DNA of 34,022 nucleotides from Pseudomonadota bacterium (GCA_023435725.1 JAEYRD010000211.1:1-34022); one strand, 5' to 3'. Shown: positions 1 through 8,188, counted from the stretch's first letter. Program-made: numbers and translations. Notes: generated by a model not told the origin, from the sequence alone.

Positions 1-41
1 CCGGGCTCGCGACTTCGTCGCGACCCGGAATGACAGTGGAT
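1..41. repeat. Right end of a dispersed palindromic repeat
   Basis: The first bases contain a small hairpin (CGCGAC / GTCGCG) and end in CCCGGAATGACAG. The same ending is seen in the repeats at 11491-11615 and 15486-15585, so this is the right half of that family, cut by the window edge. Confidence 0.6.
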
Positions 42-99
42 GGAAAACGCGGCACGAGACCTCGGTTCGGCCACTGACCGACATGGCTAACGAACCCTC

Positions 100-247
100 A
101 AAAAAATCGTTCGTTTACGGTCGATTAAGCTTTCACGTTTATGACTGGAACTGTCCTCTTTGGACACCGAGTGGCTCCTGTCCACTCTGTTTGACGCCTC
201 CCTGTTATCAACTTTCAAAGCCGCCGGGTCTCCGGCGGCTCTTTTTT
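100..247 (+). ncRNA. Candidate small RNA with three hairpins and an intrinsic terminator
   Basis: No convincing protein is encoded here, yet the stretch folds into three successive stems. They are TGTCC/GGACA (152-156 with 162-166), GAGTGG/CCACTC (169-174 with 182-187, loop CTCCTGT), and the GC-rich terminator stem at 219-240 followed by six T. Unpaired pyrimidine-rich pieces (GCCTCCC at 196-202 and the loop of hairpin 2) resemble the anti-Shine-Dalgarno loops of many alphaproteobacterial sRNAs. A second TGTCC at 179-183 could pair with GGACA instead, giving an alternative fold. Upstream there is a 7-bp inverted repeat AACGAAC/GTTCGTT (89-95 with 109-115). The 5' end is a guess and no known family is claimed. 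Alternatively, this is the 3' end of a longer transcript from outside the window. Confidence 0.4.
219..247 (+). terminator. Strong Rho-independent terminator
   Basis: A perfect 9-bp stem, AGCCGCCGG and CCGGCGGCT with a GTCT loop, is followed directly by CTTTTTTGG on the plus strand. No plus-strand protein gene precedes it in the window, which is the main reason to suspect a small RNA upstream. Confidence 0.8.
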
Positions 248-251
248 GGTC

Positions 252-310
252 CAAAGCGTTTTCGAGCGAAGTGGATACCGGTTCGCGTCAAGAAAACGCG
301 TCAAAACAAG
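252..310. repeat. Short palindromic repeat (GCGTTTTC...GAAAACGC type)
   Basis: An inverted repeat with arms GCGTTTTC (256-263) and GAAAACGC (292-299) surrounds a core containing GAAGTGGATACCGGTTCGCG. I recall this element as widespread between genes in Bradyrhizobium and related Rhizobiales. It lies right after the terminator. Confidence 0.55.
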
Positions 311-447
311 AGTCCTCCTTCCAGTTGAATTCCGAGGAAAGACGCGCGGAAACCATATCCGTGCTTGCCGCTGGACTCCGCGTCCCGCCCGCGCAATGAT
401 TTGTTCATCATAAGCCGGCGCCAAAGCCGGACAGGTAAACAGTTGCG

Positions 448-465
448 TAAGGGGCGTTAACCATG
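448..465 (+). promoter_or_regulatory. Possible CtrA-like site over the start of the DUF1465 gene
   Basis: GTAA-N6-TTAACC ends at the start codon and resembles the alphaproteobacterial CtrA consensus (TTAA-N7-TTAA, often followed by C). One arm is imperfect and the spacing is one short. The same bases hold the ribosome binding site AAGGGG. The regulatory reading is inference. Confidence 0.25.
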
Positions 466-972
466 GAACGTTTGCAGGCCGACAGCGCTCTCGTTCAACT
501 CAGTGAGCGGTTCACCAATTCTGCGGCGTTCGGCGCCCTGTTTCGCGAGGGCATGGATCTCGTCGAAGAAACCGCCGCCTATCTCGACGGCGCCGGCCGC
601 ACCGAGGCCAAGGCGCTCGATCGTGCCGTCAGCCTCACTTATGCAACCGAGAGCATGCGTCTCACCACCCGCTTGATGCAGCTCGCTTCGTGGCTGCTGC
701 TGCATCGCGCGGTAAAGGAAGGCGAGATGACGCTGAGCCAGGCCAACCGCGAGAAGACCAAGGTCAAGCTCTCGGCCGCGGATCCCGGTCCTTCCGATAC
801 CATCGAGAAGCTGCCGTCGCAGTTGCAGGACCTGATTCATCGTTCGATGAGCCTGCAGACCCGCGTGCGCCGTCTCGACACCTCCATCCACACCCCGCCC
901 GCCGACGTCGCCGCGATCGGCAATCCGCTGGTGCCGCATCTCAACGCGCTGAAGGCTGCGTTCGAGCGGTAA
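463..972 (+). CDS. DUF1465 family protein
   Basis: A 169-residue, mostly helical, soluble protein without signal peptide or membrane segment. The start ATG at 463 follows an AAGGGG ribosome binding site. The sequence matches my memory of the DUF1465 family, small alphaproteobacterial proteins of uncharacterised function. A helix around residues 50-85, with an ETAAYLDGAGRTEAKALDRA stretch just before it, is the most conserved-looking part, and a second helical segment lies near residues 115-140. It is monocistronic: a palindromic repeat and then the oppositely oriented rpmE follow. A CtrA-like box over its start codon would fit a cell-cycle role, but that is speculation. No biochemical activity can be assigned from sequence. 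Confidence 0.8.
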   Translation: MERLQADSALVQLSERFTNSAAFGALFREGMDLVEETAAYLDGAGRTEAKALDRAVSLTYATESMRLTTRLMQLASWLLLHRAVKEGEMTLSQANREKTKVKLSAADPGPSDTIEKLPSQLQDLIHRSMSLQTRVRRLDTSIHTPPADVAAIGNPLVPHLNALKAAFER

Positions 973-984
973 GGTCCAACCTCC

Positions 985-1070
985 CGTCATTGCGAGCGAA
1001 GCTAAGCAATCCAGTCTGTCTCCCCGGAGGGACCCTGGATTGCTTCGTCGCTACGCTCCTCGCAATGACG
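985..1070. repeat. Dispersed palindromic repeat (GTCATTGCGAGCG type)
   Basis: An imperfect palindrome begins GTCATTGCGAGCGAAGC and ends with the complementary CGCTCCTCGCAATGACG form. Inner arms AGCAATCCAG and CTGGATTGCT pair. A second copy lies at 3505-3584. It fills the space between the convergent DUF1465 and rpmE genes. Confidence 0.8.
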
Positions 1071-1080
1071 AAAACCCCAA

Positions 1081-1112
1081 AAACAAAAACGCCCCCGGTC
1101 TTCCGGGGGCGT
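1081..1112 (-). terminator. Rho-independent terminator of rpmE
   Basis: On the minus strand a stem CGCCCCCGG/CCGGGGGCG with loop AAGA is followed by TTTTTGTTTTTGG. It lies about 25 bases past the TGA that would end a full-length bL31 and about 50 bases past the in-frame TAG. The plus-strand side has GTTTTCG, so weak bidirectional action is possible. Confidence 0.85.
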
Positions 1113-1164
1113 TTTCGTTCCGGGCCTTGCGGCCGGATCAATCCTTCTTGAGGAAGCCCCAGAA

Positions 1165-1365
1165 CTACTTCTGGAAGCGCGAAACGCGGCCGCCGCGATC
1201 CATCAGCTGCTGGGAGCCGCCGGTCCAGGCCGGGTGCGACTTCGGGTCGATGTCGAGGTGCAGCTTGTCACCTTCCTTGCCCCAGGTCGAGCGGGTCAGG
1301 TACTCGGTTCCGTCGGTCATCACGACCGTAATGGTATGATAATTCGGATGAATTTCGGCTTTCAT
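1165..1365 (-). CDS. rpmE: 50S ribosomal protein bL31, apparently shortened by an in-frame TAG
   Basis: A component of the large ribosomal subunit bridging to the small subunit. The 66-residue frame begins with the typical MKAEIHPNYHTI and contains WGKEGDKLHLDIDPKSHPAW and GGRVSRFQK. It has no zinc-binding cysteine pairs, so it is the C-minus form. The ATG at 1365 has a clear AGGAA ribosome binding site. The frame stops at TAG (1167-1165). Reading on in the same frame gives FWGFLKKD and then TGA (1140-1138), which looks like the usual alphaproteobacterial bL31 tail. Family members are about 75 residues long, matching the extended frame. A single AAG-to-TAG change would explain this. It may be a true shortened protein, a read-through case or a base-call error. 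A terminator follows at 1081-1112. Confidence 0.93.
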   Translation of the reverse strand: MKAEIHPNYHTITVVMTDGTEYLTRSTWGKEGDKLHLDIDPKSHPAWTGGSQQLMDRGGRVSRFQK

Positions 1366-1566
1366 GGCAATTCCTCGGCGCCCGGCGCCTATCGCTGGAG
1401 TGATGATCGATGACGGATTTGGGCGGCTCTATACCTCACGGGGGGGCCTAAAACAAGTCATTGTGGGAACAGGAGAACCGGGCGGCCACTTAAGGGACAT
1501 CCCGGATTTGCCACTCCTCCTGCAGCGGCCTATGTGGAGTTAACTTGTCTCCTTGGGTCCGATCTT

Positions 1567-3417
<1,851 letters not shown>

Positions 3418-3438
3418 GGGGGCTCCGACTAAAATGGC

Positions 3439-3462
3439 GAAAACAACCCCATGCAAAGTAGG
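3439..3462 (-). repeat. Short 3'-end motif, copy 1
   Basis: Read on the minus strand it is CTACTTTGCATGGGGTTGTT followed by TTC. The copy at 28820-28843 differs by one substitution and one added T. It begins 22 bases after the stop codon of the ABC exporter. Relative to that gene it has the same orientation as the second copy has to the chemoreceptor gene it follows. Confidence 0.6.
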
Positions 3463-3504
3463 ACTGCTGTCGCCGGTGGCGGGGCGTGAGCACTTCTGGT
3501 TCCT

Positions 3505-3584
3505 GTCATTGCGAGCGTAGCGAAGCAATCCAGTATCCCACCGCGCTGGCAGTCTGGATTGCTTCGCTTCACTCGCAACGACGG
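3505..3584. repeat. Dispersed palindromic repeat (GTCATTGCGAGCG type), second copy
   Basis: Begins GTCATTGCGAGCGTAGCG and carries paired inner arms GCAATCCAG and CTGGATTGC, as in the copy at 985-1070. It lies between the convergent ABC exporter and GNAT genes. Confidence 0.8.
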
Positions 3585-3610
3585 CCGCATATGAGGCCGG
3601 CACTTGCCTC

Positions 3611-4057
3611 TTACGGCTTCCATTCCATCTTCAGCACCGGCCGGCCCGAGGTCGGGTTCACGTCGTCGCCGGCATGCGCAAAGCCGTTGCGTTCGTAGAA
3701 GCGGATGGCGCGGGCATTGTCCTTGTTGACGAGCAGCGTGACGCCTGATGGCGAGAGGCGCTTGGCCTCATCGACCAGCAGCCGTGCGGCGTCCGAGCCC
3801 CAGTGATCCGGATCGACCACGAGCTGGTCGAGATAGCCTTCGTTGTCGATCGTGACGAAGCCGATGAGTGCGCCGTCCTGTTCGGCGACGACGATCGAGG
3901 CCTTCGGCACCAGATCCTTGCGCCAGCGCTCGCGCCACCAGTCCAGGCGCGCGGCGAAGTCGATCTGCGGATAGGCCTGTTGCCAGGTGCGGTGCCAGAG
4001 GTCGATCGCGGCCGCTTCGTCCTCGGGTCGGTAGGGGCGGAGGTGGAGGGCGCTCAC
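3611..4057 (-). CDS. GNAT family N-acetyltransferase
   Basis: A 148-residue single-domain GNAT acetyltransferase that would move an acetyl group from acetyl-CoA to an unknown amine. The N-terminal LRPYRPEDEAAAIDLWHRTW is the usual first strand and helix. The central part (ALIGFVTIDNEGYLDQLVVD) holds the core sheet. The acetyl-CoA loop is replaced by DHWGSDAARLLVDEAKRL. NKDNARAIRFYERNGF near residue 115 is the classic C-terminal GNAT signature. It starts with GTG at 4057, whose first base is the last base of the TAG of the upstream OmpA-like gene, so the two are translationally coupled. It is therefore the third gene of the channel/OmpA operon, although a functional link is not obvious. Confidence 0.88.
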   Translation of the reverse strand: MSALHLRPYRPEDEAAAIDLWHRTWQQAYPQIDFAARLDWWRERWRKDLVPKASIVVAEQDGALIGFVTIDNEGYLDQLVVDPDHWGSDAARLLVDEAKRLSPSGVTLLVNKDNARAIRFYERNGFAHAGDDVNPTSGRPVLKMEWKP

Positions 4058-5085
4058 TACCGCTCCGTCAGCTTCAGCTCGATGCGGCGGTTGCGCTTGT
4101 AGGCGTCCTCGGTGCTCGCGGTGTCGAGCGGCTGGAATTCGCCGAAGCCGGCGGCGACCAGACGCTGGGCCGGCACGCCGAGCGAGATCAGGTACTGCAC
4201 CACCGAAATGGCGCGGGCCGCGGACAGGTCCCAGTTCGACTTGAAGTTCGGGCCGGTGACCGGGCGCACGTCGGTATGACCGTCGACGCGCAGCACCCAG
4301 GGGATATCGGCGGGGATCTTCTTGTCGAGCTCGATCAGCGCGTTCGCCACGGTGTCGAGCTCGGTGCGGCCCTCCGGCAGCAAGGTCGCCTGGCCGGTGT
4401 CGAAGAACACTTCGGACTGGAACACGAAGCGGTCGCCGACCACGCGGATGTCGGGGCGGTTGCCGAGAATGGCGCGCAGGCGGCCGAAGAATTCCGAGCG
4501 GTAGCGCGACAATTCCTGCACTCGCTGCGCCAGTGCCACATTCAGGCGCGCGCCCAGATCGGCGATCCTGTTCTGCGATTCCTTGTCGCGCTTCTCGGAG
4601 GCGTCCAGCGCCTCTTCCAGCGCCGCCAATTGCCGCCGCAGCGCGCTGATCTGCTGGTTCAGCACCTCGATCTGGGACAGCGCCCGCGCCGAGACCGCCT
4701 TCTCCGAGTCCAGCGCCTTGCTGAGCTCGGTGGTCTTTCCCTGCGCGTCGTTGCCGGCATTGGCGAGGCCCTCATAGAGGCCCTTCATGCGGTCGCGCTC
4801 GGACTCGGCCGAGGCGAGGCCGGCCTTCAGTTGCGACATCTGGTCGTCGAGGCTGAGTTTGCCGAGCTTTTCCAGCGACAGCAGCTCGTTGAGTTGGGCG
4901 ATCTTGGCGTTGAGTTGCTCCAGCGCCTTGTCCTTGCCGGTCACCTCCTGCGACAGGAAGAACTGCACGACCAGGAACACCGACAGCAGGAATACGATCG
5001 ACAGCACCAGCGTCGACAGCGCGTCGACGAATCCCGGCCAGTAGTTGAAGGCGCCCTCGCTGCGGCGGCCGCGGGCTAGAGCCAT
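4057..5085 (-). CDS. OmpA/MotB-like peptidoglycan-binding membrane protein
   Basis: 342 residues in three parts. Residues 15-44 form one membrane helix, WPGFVDALSTLVLSIVFLLS and onward. D21 inside it is placed like the proton-accepting Asp of MotB, TolR and ExbD. Residues about 50-190 form a long coiled coil (KDKALEQLNAKIAQLNELLS, LEALEEALDASEKR-like heptads). Residues about 215-342 are an OmpA-type peptidoglycan-binding domain with VDGHTDVRPV, NWDLSAARA and the closing YKRNRRIELKL. The protein probably anchors an ion-driven stator to the cell wall. Its partner is the channel protein encoded directly upstream at 5237-6268. No flagellar genes are nearby. The architecture also recalls ZorB of Zorya defence, but no defence genes accompany it, so a conserved housekeeping role is more likely. 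Confidence 0.88.
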   Translation of the reverse strand: MALARGRRSEGAFNYWPGFVDALSTLVLSIVFLLSVFLVVQFFLSQEVTGKDKALEQLNAKIAQLNELLSLEKLGKLSLDDQMSQLKAGLASAESERDRMKGLYEGLANAGNDAQGKTTELSKALDSEKAVSARALSQIEVLNQQISALRRQLAALEEALDASEKRDKESQNRIADLGARLNVALAQRVQELSRYRSEFFGRLRAILGNRPDIRVVGDRFVFQSEVFFDTGQATLLPEGRTELDTVANALIELDKKIPADIPWVLRVDGHTDVRPVTGPNFKSNWDLSAARAISVVQYLISLGVPAQRLVAAGFGEFQPLDTASTEDAYKRNRRIELKLTER

Positions 5086-5102
5086 TTACGTCTCCGTTGT
5101 TT

Positions 5103-5221
5103 CGTGTCCCGGACGCAGTGCAGCGTGCAACGCTGCTCCACGGAGCCGGGACCCAGAGCCTTGTCGGTGGGCCCCGGCTCAGCAGCGCACCACTGCGTGC
5201 TGCGCTGCGTCCGGGGCACGA
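5103..5221. repeat. Dispersed palindromic repeat (GTCCCGGACGC type)
   Basis: The element starts CGTGTCCCGGACGCAGTGCA and ends with the inverted form TGCGTCCGGGGCACGA. Near-identical starts occur at 33179-33345 and, reversed, at 17956-18072. It occupies almost the whole gap between the channel gene and its OmpA-like partner, inside what is otherwise an operon. Confidence 0.8.
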
Positions 5222-5236
5222 TAGTTCAGCGCGCCC

Positions 5237-6268
5237 TCAGCTCTTTTCCGGCTGGCGGGCGATCCGTTCCAGGAGGCGCCGGATCTCGCGGTTCTGTTCG
5301 CCCTGGCCGTCGGCCCATTCGCGGATCATCTGCTGCTCCGTGCGCATGTGCGACACCAGCGCCTGGATGGCCTCGGCAAGGCTCGCCATCGCCGCCGTGG
5401 TGCCGCGGCTGGCGCTGCCTTCCTCGAGCACGGAGCGGAGCCGCTCGACCGCGGCCTGGAGCTCGCCGCTGGCAACACCGCCGCCGGAGGCGGCAACGGC
5501 AACCTCGCCGCGGCCATATTCGCGCACGGTAGTGGCGAGCCAGTCTTCGAGGTCGGTATAGAAACGGTTCTGCGCCTGGCTCGATTGCAGGTCGAGAAAG
5601 CCGAGGATCAGCGAGCCGGCGAGGCCGAACAGCGAGCTGGAAAACGAGATGCCCATGCCGCCGAGCGGGGCGGCGAGGCCCTCCTTCAGCGTGTCGAACA
5701 GGGCCCCGGCGTCGCCCCCGACCTTGAGCCCGTCGATAACCTTGCCGACCGAGCCGACCGTCTCGATCAGACCCCAGAAGGTGCCGAGCAGGCCGAGGAA
5801 GACGAGCAGGCCGGTCATGTAGCGGGAGATGTCGCGGGCCTCGTCGAGGCGGGTCGCGATCGAATCGAGCAGATGCCGCATGGTGGTCTGGGTGATCGTC
5901 ATCCGCCCGGAGCGTTCGCCGCCGAGGATCGCCGCCATCGGCGCCAGCAGCTTCGGGTGCCGGGCCGGGGCGAGGCCGGGGTCGGCGATGCGGAAATTGT
6001 TGACCCAGGAGACCTCGGGATAGAGCCGGATGACCTGGCGGAAGGCCAGCACGATGCCGATGAACAGAACCGCCCCGATCAGGGCATTGAGGCCGGGATT
6101 GGCGAAGAAGGCCTGGATGATCTGCTTGTAGAGCACCACGCCCACCAGCGAACACAGCACCAGGAAGACCAGCATCCGCACCAGGAAGACGCTGGGCGAG
6201 GACAGTTTGGTATATTCGATGTCCATGGGAGAGCGGGGCGAGGCGCCTGGCGGCATGGGCGGTATCAT
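5237..6268 (-). CDS. MotA/TolQ/ExbB-type proton-channel protein
   Basis: 343 residues with four predicted membrane segments: about 27-50, 60-80, 148-172 (GLLVFLGLLGTFWGLIETVG) and 198-225 (GISFSSSLFGLAGSLILGFL). The last two carry the MotA/TolQ/ExbB signature (GLLGT.WGLI and the small-residue-rich fourth helix). The C-terminal 100 residues are polar and helical and probably cytoplasmic. With the OmpA/MotB-like product of the next gene it should form an inner-membrane stator complex using the ion gradient. Start choice is uncertain: ATG 6268 gives MIPPMPPGAS, while ATG 6226 gives MDIEYTKLSS; neither has a strong ribosome binding site. It diverges from the RND efflux genes. Confidence 0.87.
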   Translation of the reverse strand: MIPPMPPGASPRSPMDIEYTKLSSPSVFLVRMLVFLVLCSLVGVVLYKQIIQAFFANPGLNALIGAVLFIGIVLAFRQVIRLYPEVSWVNNFRIADPGLAPARHPKLLAPMAAILGGERSGRMTITQTTMRHLLDSIATRLDEARDISRYMTGLLVFLGLLGTFWGLIETVGSVGKVIDGLKVGGDAGALFDTLKEGLAAPLGGMGISFSSSLFGLAGSLILGFLDLQSSQAQNRFYTDLEDWLATTVREYGRGEVAVAASGGGVASGELQAAVERLRSVLEEGSASRGTTAAMASLAEAIQALVSHMRTEQQMIREWADGQGEQNREIRRLLERIARQPEKS

Positions 6269-6528
6269 CCGTTACGAAAGCTTGCTTGCATCGGCACTAT
6301 GGCACAGCGCCGGCCCAAAAAAAGCGCCGGATGCGCCGAATCCGTGGAGAGCTGGGGAACTAAATGCGCAAACCGCCTTAGGGCTCGGCCCAGCCGCAAA
6401 CACTCGGGCTGTTTCTACAGAACCGATGCGACCACCTTGCAGCAGGCGGAGGAGGAGGAGGCATTGCGTCAGACGGGCGAGCGTGCCGGTCTCGCCGACG
6501 GTCAGACCAATCCTCGAGCTAGGCCGCG

Positions 6529-6640
6529 GCTGGGGCGCGGCAGTTTCCGCTCGCAAAGGTGACGGCGGTGTCGAGGTCGCAGGCCAGCGCGCCGATGTCG
6601 GGGAAGAGGCGCGGCAGCGCGGGCTCTGGAGCCGCGCGTG
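6529..6640 (-). pseudogene. Possible gene remnant (C-terminal fragment only)
   Basis: On the minus strand, the frame reading PALPRLFPDIGALACDLDT to a TAG at 6529-6531 has normal alphaproteobacterial codon bias and composition. It is interrupted upstream by TGA without a start codon. The neighbouring frame upstream reads HTPFGSIGIEHLDRGNAVEP, as if one frameshift separates the two. I do not recognise the parent family. A regulator of the adjacent efflux pump is one guess, but nothing in the fragment proves it. Confidence 0.2.
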
Positions 6641-6773
6641 ATCAGGGCCGGTTCGACCGCATTGCCTCGGTCGAGGTGTTCGATCCCGATGGAACCGAAT
6701 GGGGTGTGAGTCAGTACGGGATGAAAGGCGCCGAGTGATTGCGATCTTCTGTCGCAGCACGCCGCGATGGAAC

Positions 6774-6797
6774 CCGACTCACAATCCGGTGAGTCGG
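6774..6797. promoter_or_regulatory. Perfect inverted repeat, candidate operator
   Basis: CCGACTCAC (6774-6782) and GTGAGTCGG (6789-6797) are perfect 9-bp arms around a 6-base spacer. No T-run follows on either strand, so it is not a terminator. It lies 175 bases before the RND adaptor start, and size and symmetry fit a TetR- or GntR-type dimer site. The binding protein is unknown. Confidence 0.4.
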
Positions 6798-6971
6798 AAA
6801 AAAGCATCCAGAACTCAGAACGATAAGGCCGTGTGACATTGAGCCGCCCGCGCGATGCGTTGCGTCGCAATAAGTCCATTCTATTTTAAGGCCGTCAGCC
6901 ACGCGGAATCGCCCGGAACAGGCGCTGCGTGGAGTGTGATCGGTTTCAACAACATAGGGGCACCCCACTTC

Positions 6972-8165
6972 ATGTCAGGACTTCGAGTGCGATCGGCATG
7001 CGTTGCAATGATGCTCGCGGCCTTCGCGCCGCTGCTCGCCGGCTGCGATGAATCGAGTTCTGCCGTTTCTGCCGCCCAACCCGCCGATCCCGATGTCAGC
7101 ATCGTCACGGTAAAGCCCCAGCCGCGCGCCGTGGTGCGCGAACTGCCGGGCCGCATCGCGCCGACGCGCGTCTCCGACGTACGGCCGCGCGTGTCCGGCA
7201 TCGTGGTCGAACGGCTGTTCCGCCAGGGCAGCGAGGTGAAGGCTGGCGATCCGCTCTACCGCATCGATCCGCGTCCGTTCGAGGTCGAGGTGATGGCCAA
7301 CGAGGCCGCGCTCGCCAAATCCGAGGCTGCGTTGATGCAGGCCAAGCAGCAGGCGCACCGTATCGCCACGCTGACCAGTCAGCGCGCTGCGCCCGAGGCC
7401 GAGAACGAGAAGGCGGTGGCGGCGGAGCGCCAGGCCCATGCCGAGGTCGAAGGCCGCAAGGCCGAGCTCGCGCGCGCCAAGCTCAATCTCGACTATGCCA
7501 CGGTGCGCGCCCCGATCGACGGCGTCGTCGGTGCTGCCCTGGTCAGCGAGGGCGCGCTCGCAGTCCAGAACGAGACCAATCTCGCCACCATCCAGCAGCT
7601 CGATCCGATCTACGCCGACTTCACCCAGTCGGTGAATGAACTCAACCAGCTCCGCCGCGCCTTCGAGAGCGGCGACCTCGAGCGCATCGCGCCCGACGCC
7701 GCCAAGGTGCACCTCGTGCTCGACGACAACACCATCTATTCGCTCGACGGCAAGCTGTTGTTCTCCGACGCCAAGGTCGATGCCTATACCGGCCAGGTGA
7801 CGCTGCGCGGCGAGTTCCGCAATCCCAAGCGCGAGCTCCTGCCGGGCATGTATGTCCGCGTTCGCATCGACCAGGGCCTCGACTCCGATGCCATCGCGGT
7901 GCCGCAGCAGGCGGTCCAGCGCAATGGCGGTGGCGGCAGCGAGGTGTTCGTCGTCAAGGACGACAATCGCATCGCAGTGCAGCCGGTACGCACCGGTTCG
8001 GTGCAGGACGGCGTCTGGTTCGTCACCGAAGGCCTCAAGGCCGGCGACAAGGTCGTGGTCGAAGGTTTTCAGAAGTTCGCCGCCGGCGACAAGGTCAAGC
8101 CGCACTCCTGGTCCGAGGCCGAGGCGAGTGCGGATAACCGGCACGCCCAGCAGCTCACGCGGTAA
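6972..8165 (+). CDS. RND efflux periplasmic adaptor lipoprotein (MexA/AcrA family)
   Basis: 397 residues. ATG 6972 gives a lipoprotein signal peptide with lipobox LLAGC, lipidated C25; the longer upstream frame lacks a sensible signal and is rejected. Family layout follows: first beta-barrel and lipoyl halves near residues 45-100 (RVSGIVVERLFRQGSEVKAG, YRIDPRPFEVE), an alpha-helical hairpin near 105-175 (ALAKSEAALMQAKQQAHR, KAELARAKLNLDYATVRAPI), the second lipoyl half (IDGVVGAALVSEGALA), and C-terminal barrel and membrane-proximal domains ending near GLKAGDKVVVEGFQKFAAGD. It links the inner-membrane pump encoded at 8325 to an outer-membrane channel. Expression may be controlled through the inverted repeat at 6774. 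A dispersed repeat lies between this gene and the pump gene. Confidence 0.93.
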   Translation: MSGLRVRSACVAMMLAAFAPLLAGCDESSSAVSAAQPADPDVSIVTVKPQPRAVVRELPGRIAPTRVSDVRPRVSGIVVERLFRQGSEVKAGDPLYRIDPRPFEVEVMANEAALAKSEAALMQAKQQAHRIATLTSQRAAPEAENEKAVAAERQAHAEVEGRKAELARAKLNLDYATVRAPIDGVVGAALVSEGALAVQNETNLATIQQLDPIYADFTQSVNELNQLRRAFESGDLERIAPDAAKVHLVLDDNTIYSLDGKLLFSDAKVDAYTGQVTLRGEFRNPKRELLPGMYVRVRIDQGLDSDAIAVPQQAVQRNGGGGSEVFVVKDDNRIAVQPVRTGSVQDGVWFVTEGLKAGDKVVVEGFQKFAAGDKVKPHSWSEAEASADNRHAQQLTR

Positions 8166-8188
8166 CGCTCGAGCGTCGCAAGTGTTTT

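Larger units (their letters stand above)
6269..6971. other. Long intergenic region without an intact gene
   Basis: About 700 bases separate the divergent channel and RND adaptor genes. No frame here looks like a conserved protein. Around 6529-6640 a minus-strand frame ends in LFPDIGALACDLDTAVTFAS followed by a few residues and TAG. It looks like the C-terminus of a decayed gene because its frame is broken upstream by a TGA. A perfect inverted repeat lies at 6774-6797. The last 150 bases are less GC-rich and probably hold the promoter of the RND operon. Confidence 0.5.

Noticed and set aside
83..328. Small plus-strand open frames over the candidate sRNA
   Set aside because: They run through a terminator and a dispersed repeat, lack a ribosome binding site and resemble no protein I recognise.
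985..1070. A CRISPR array, suggested by multiple similar repeats in the window
   Set aside because: Repeats are single, palindromic and scattered over intergenic gaps, with no regular spacers and no cas genes.
4057..6268. A Zorya-like defence module (ZorA/ZorB) made by the channel and OmpA genes
   Set aside because: No helicase, nuclease or other defence gene is adjacent, the third gene is a GNAT enzyme, and the neighbourhood is core chromosome.
6855..6971. An N-terminal extension of the RND adaptor
   Set aside because: It would place the lipoprotein signal peptide inside the protein; ATG 6972 gives a normal signal with lipobox.
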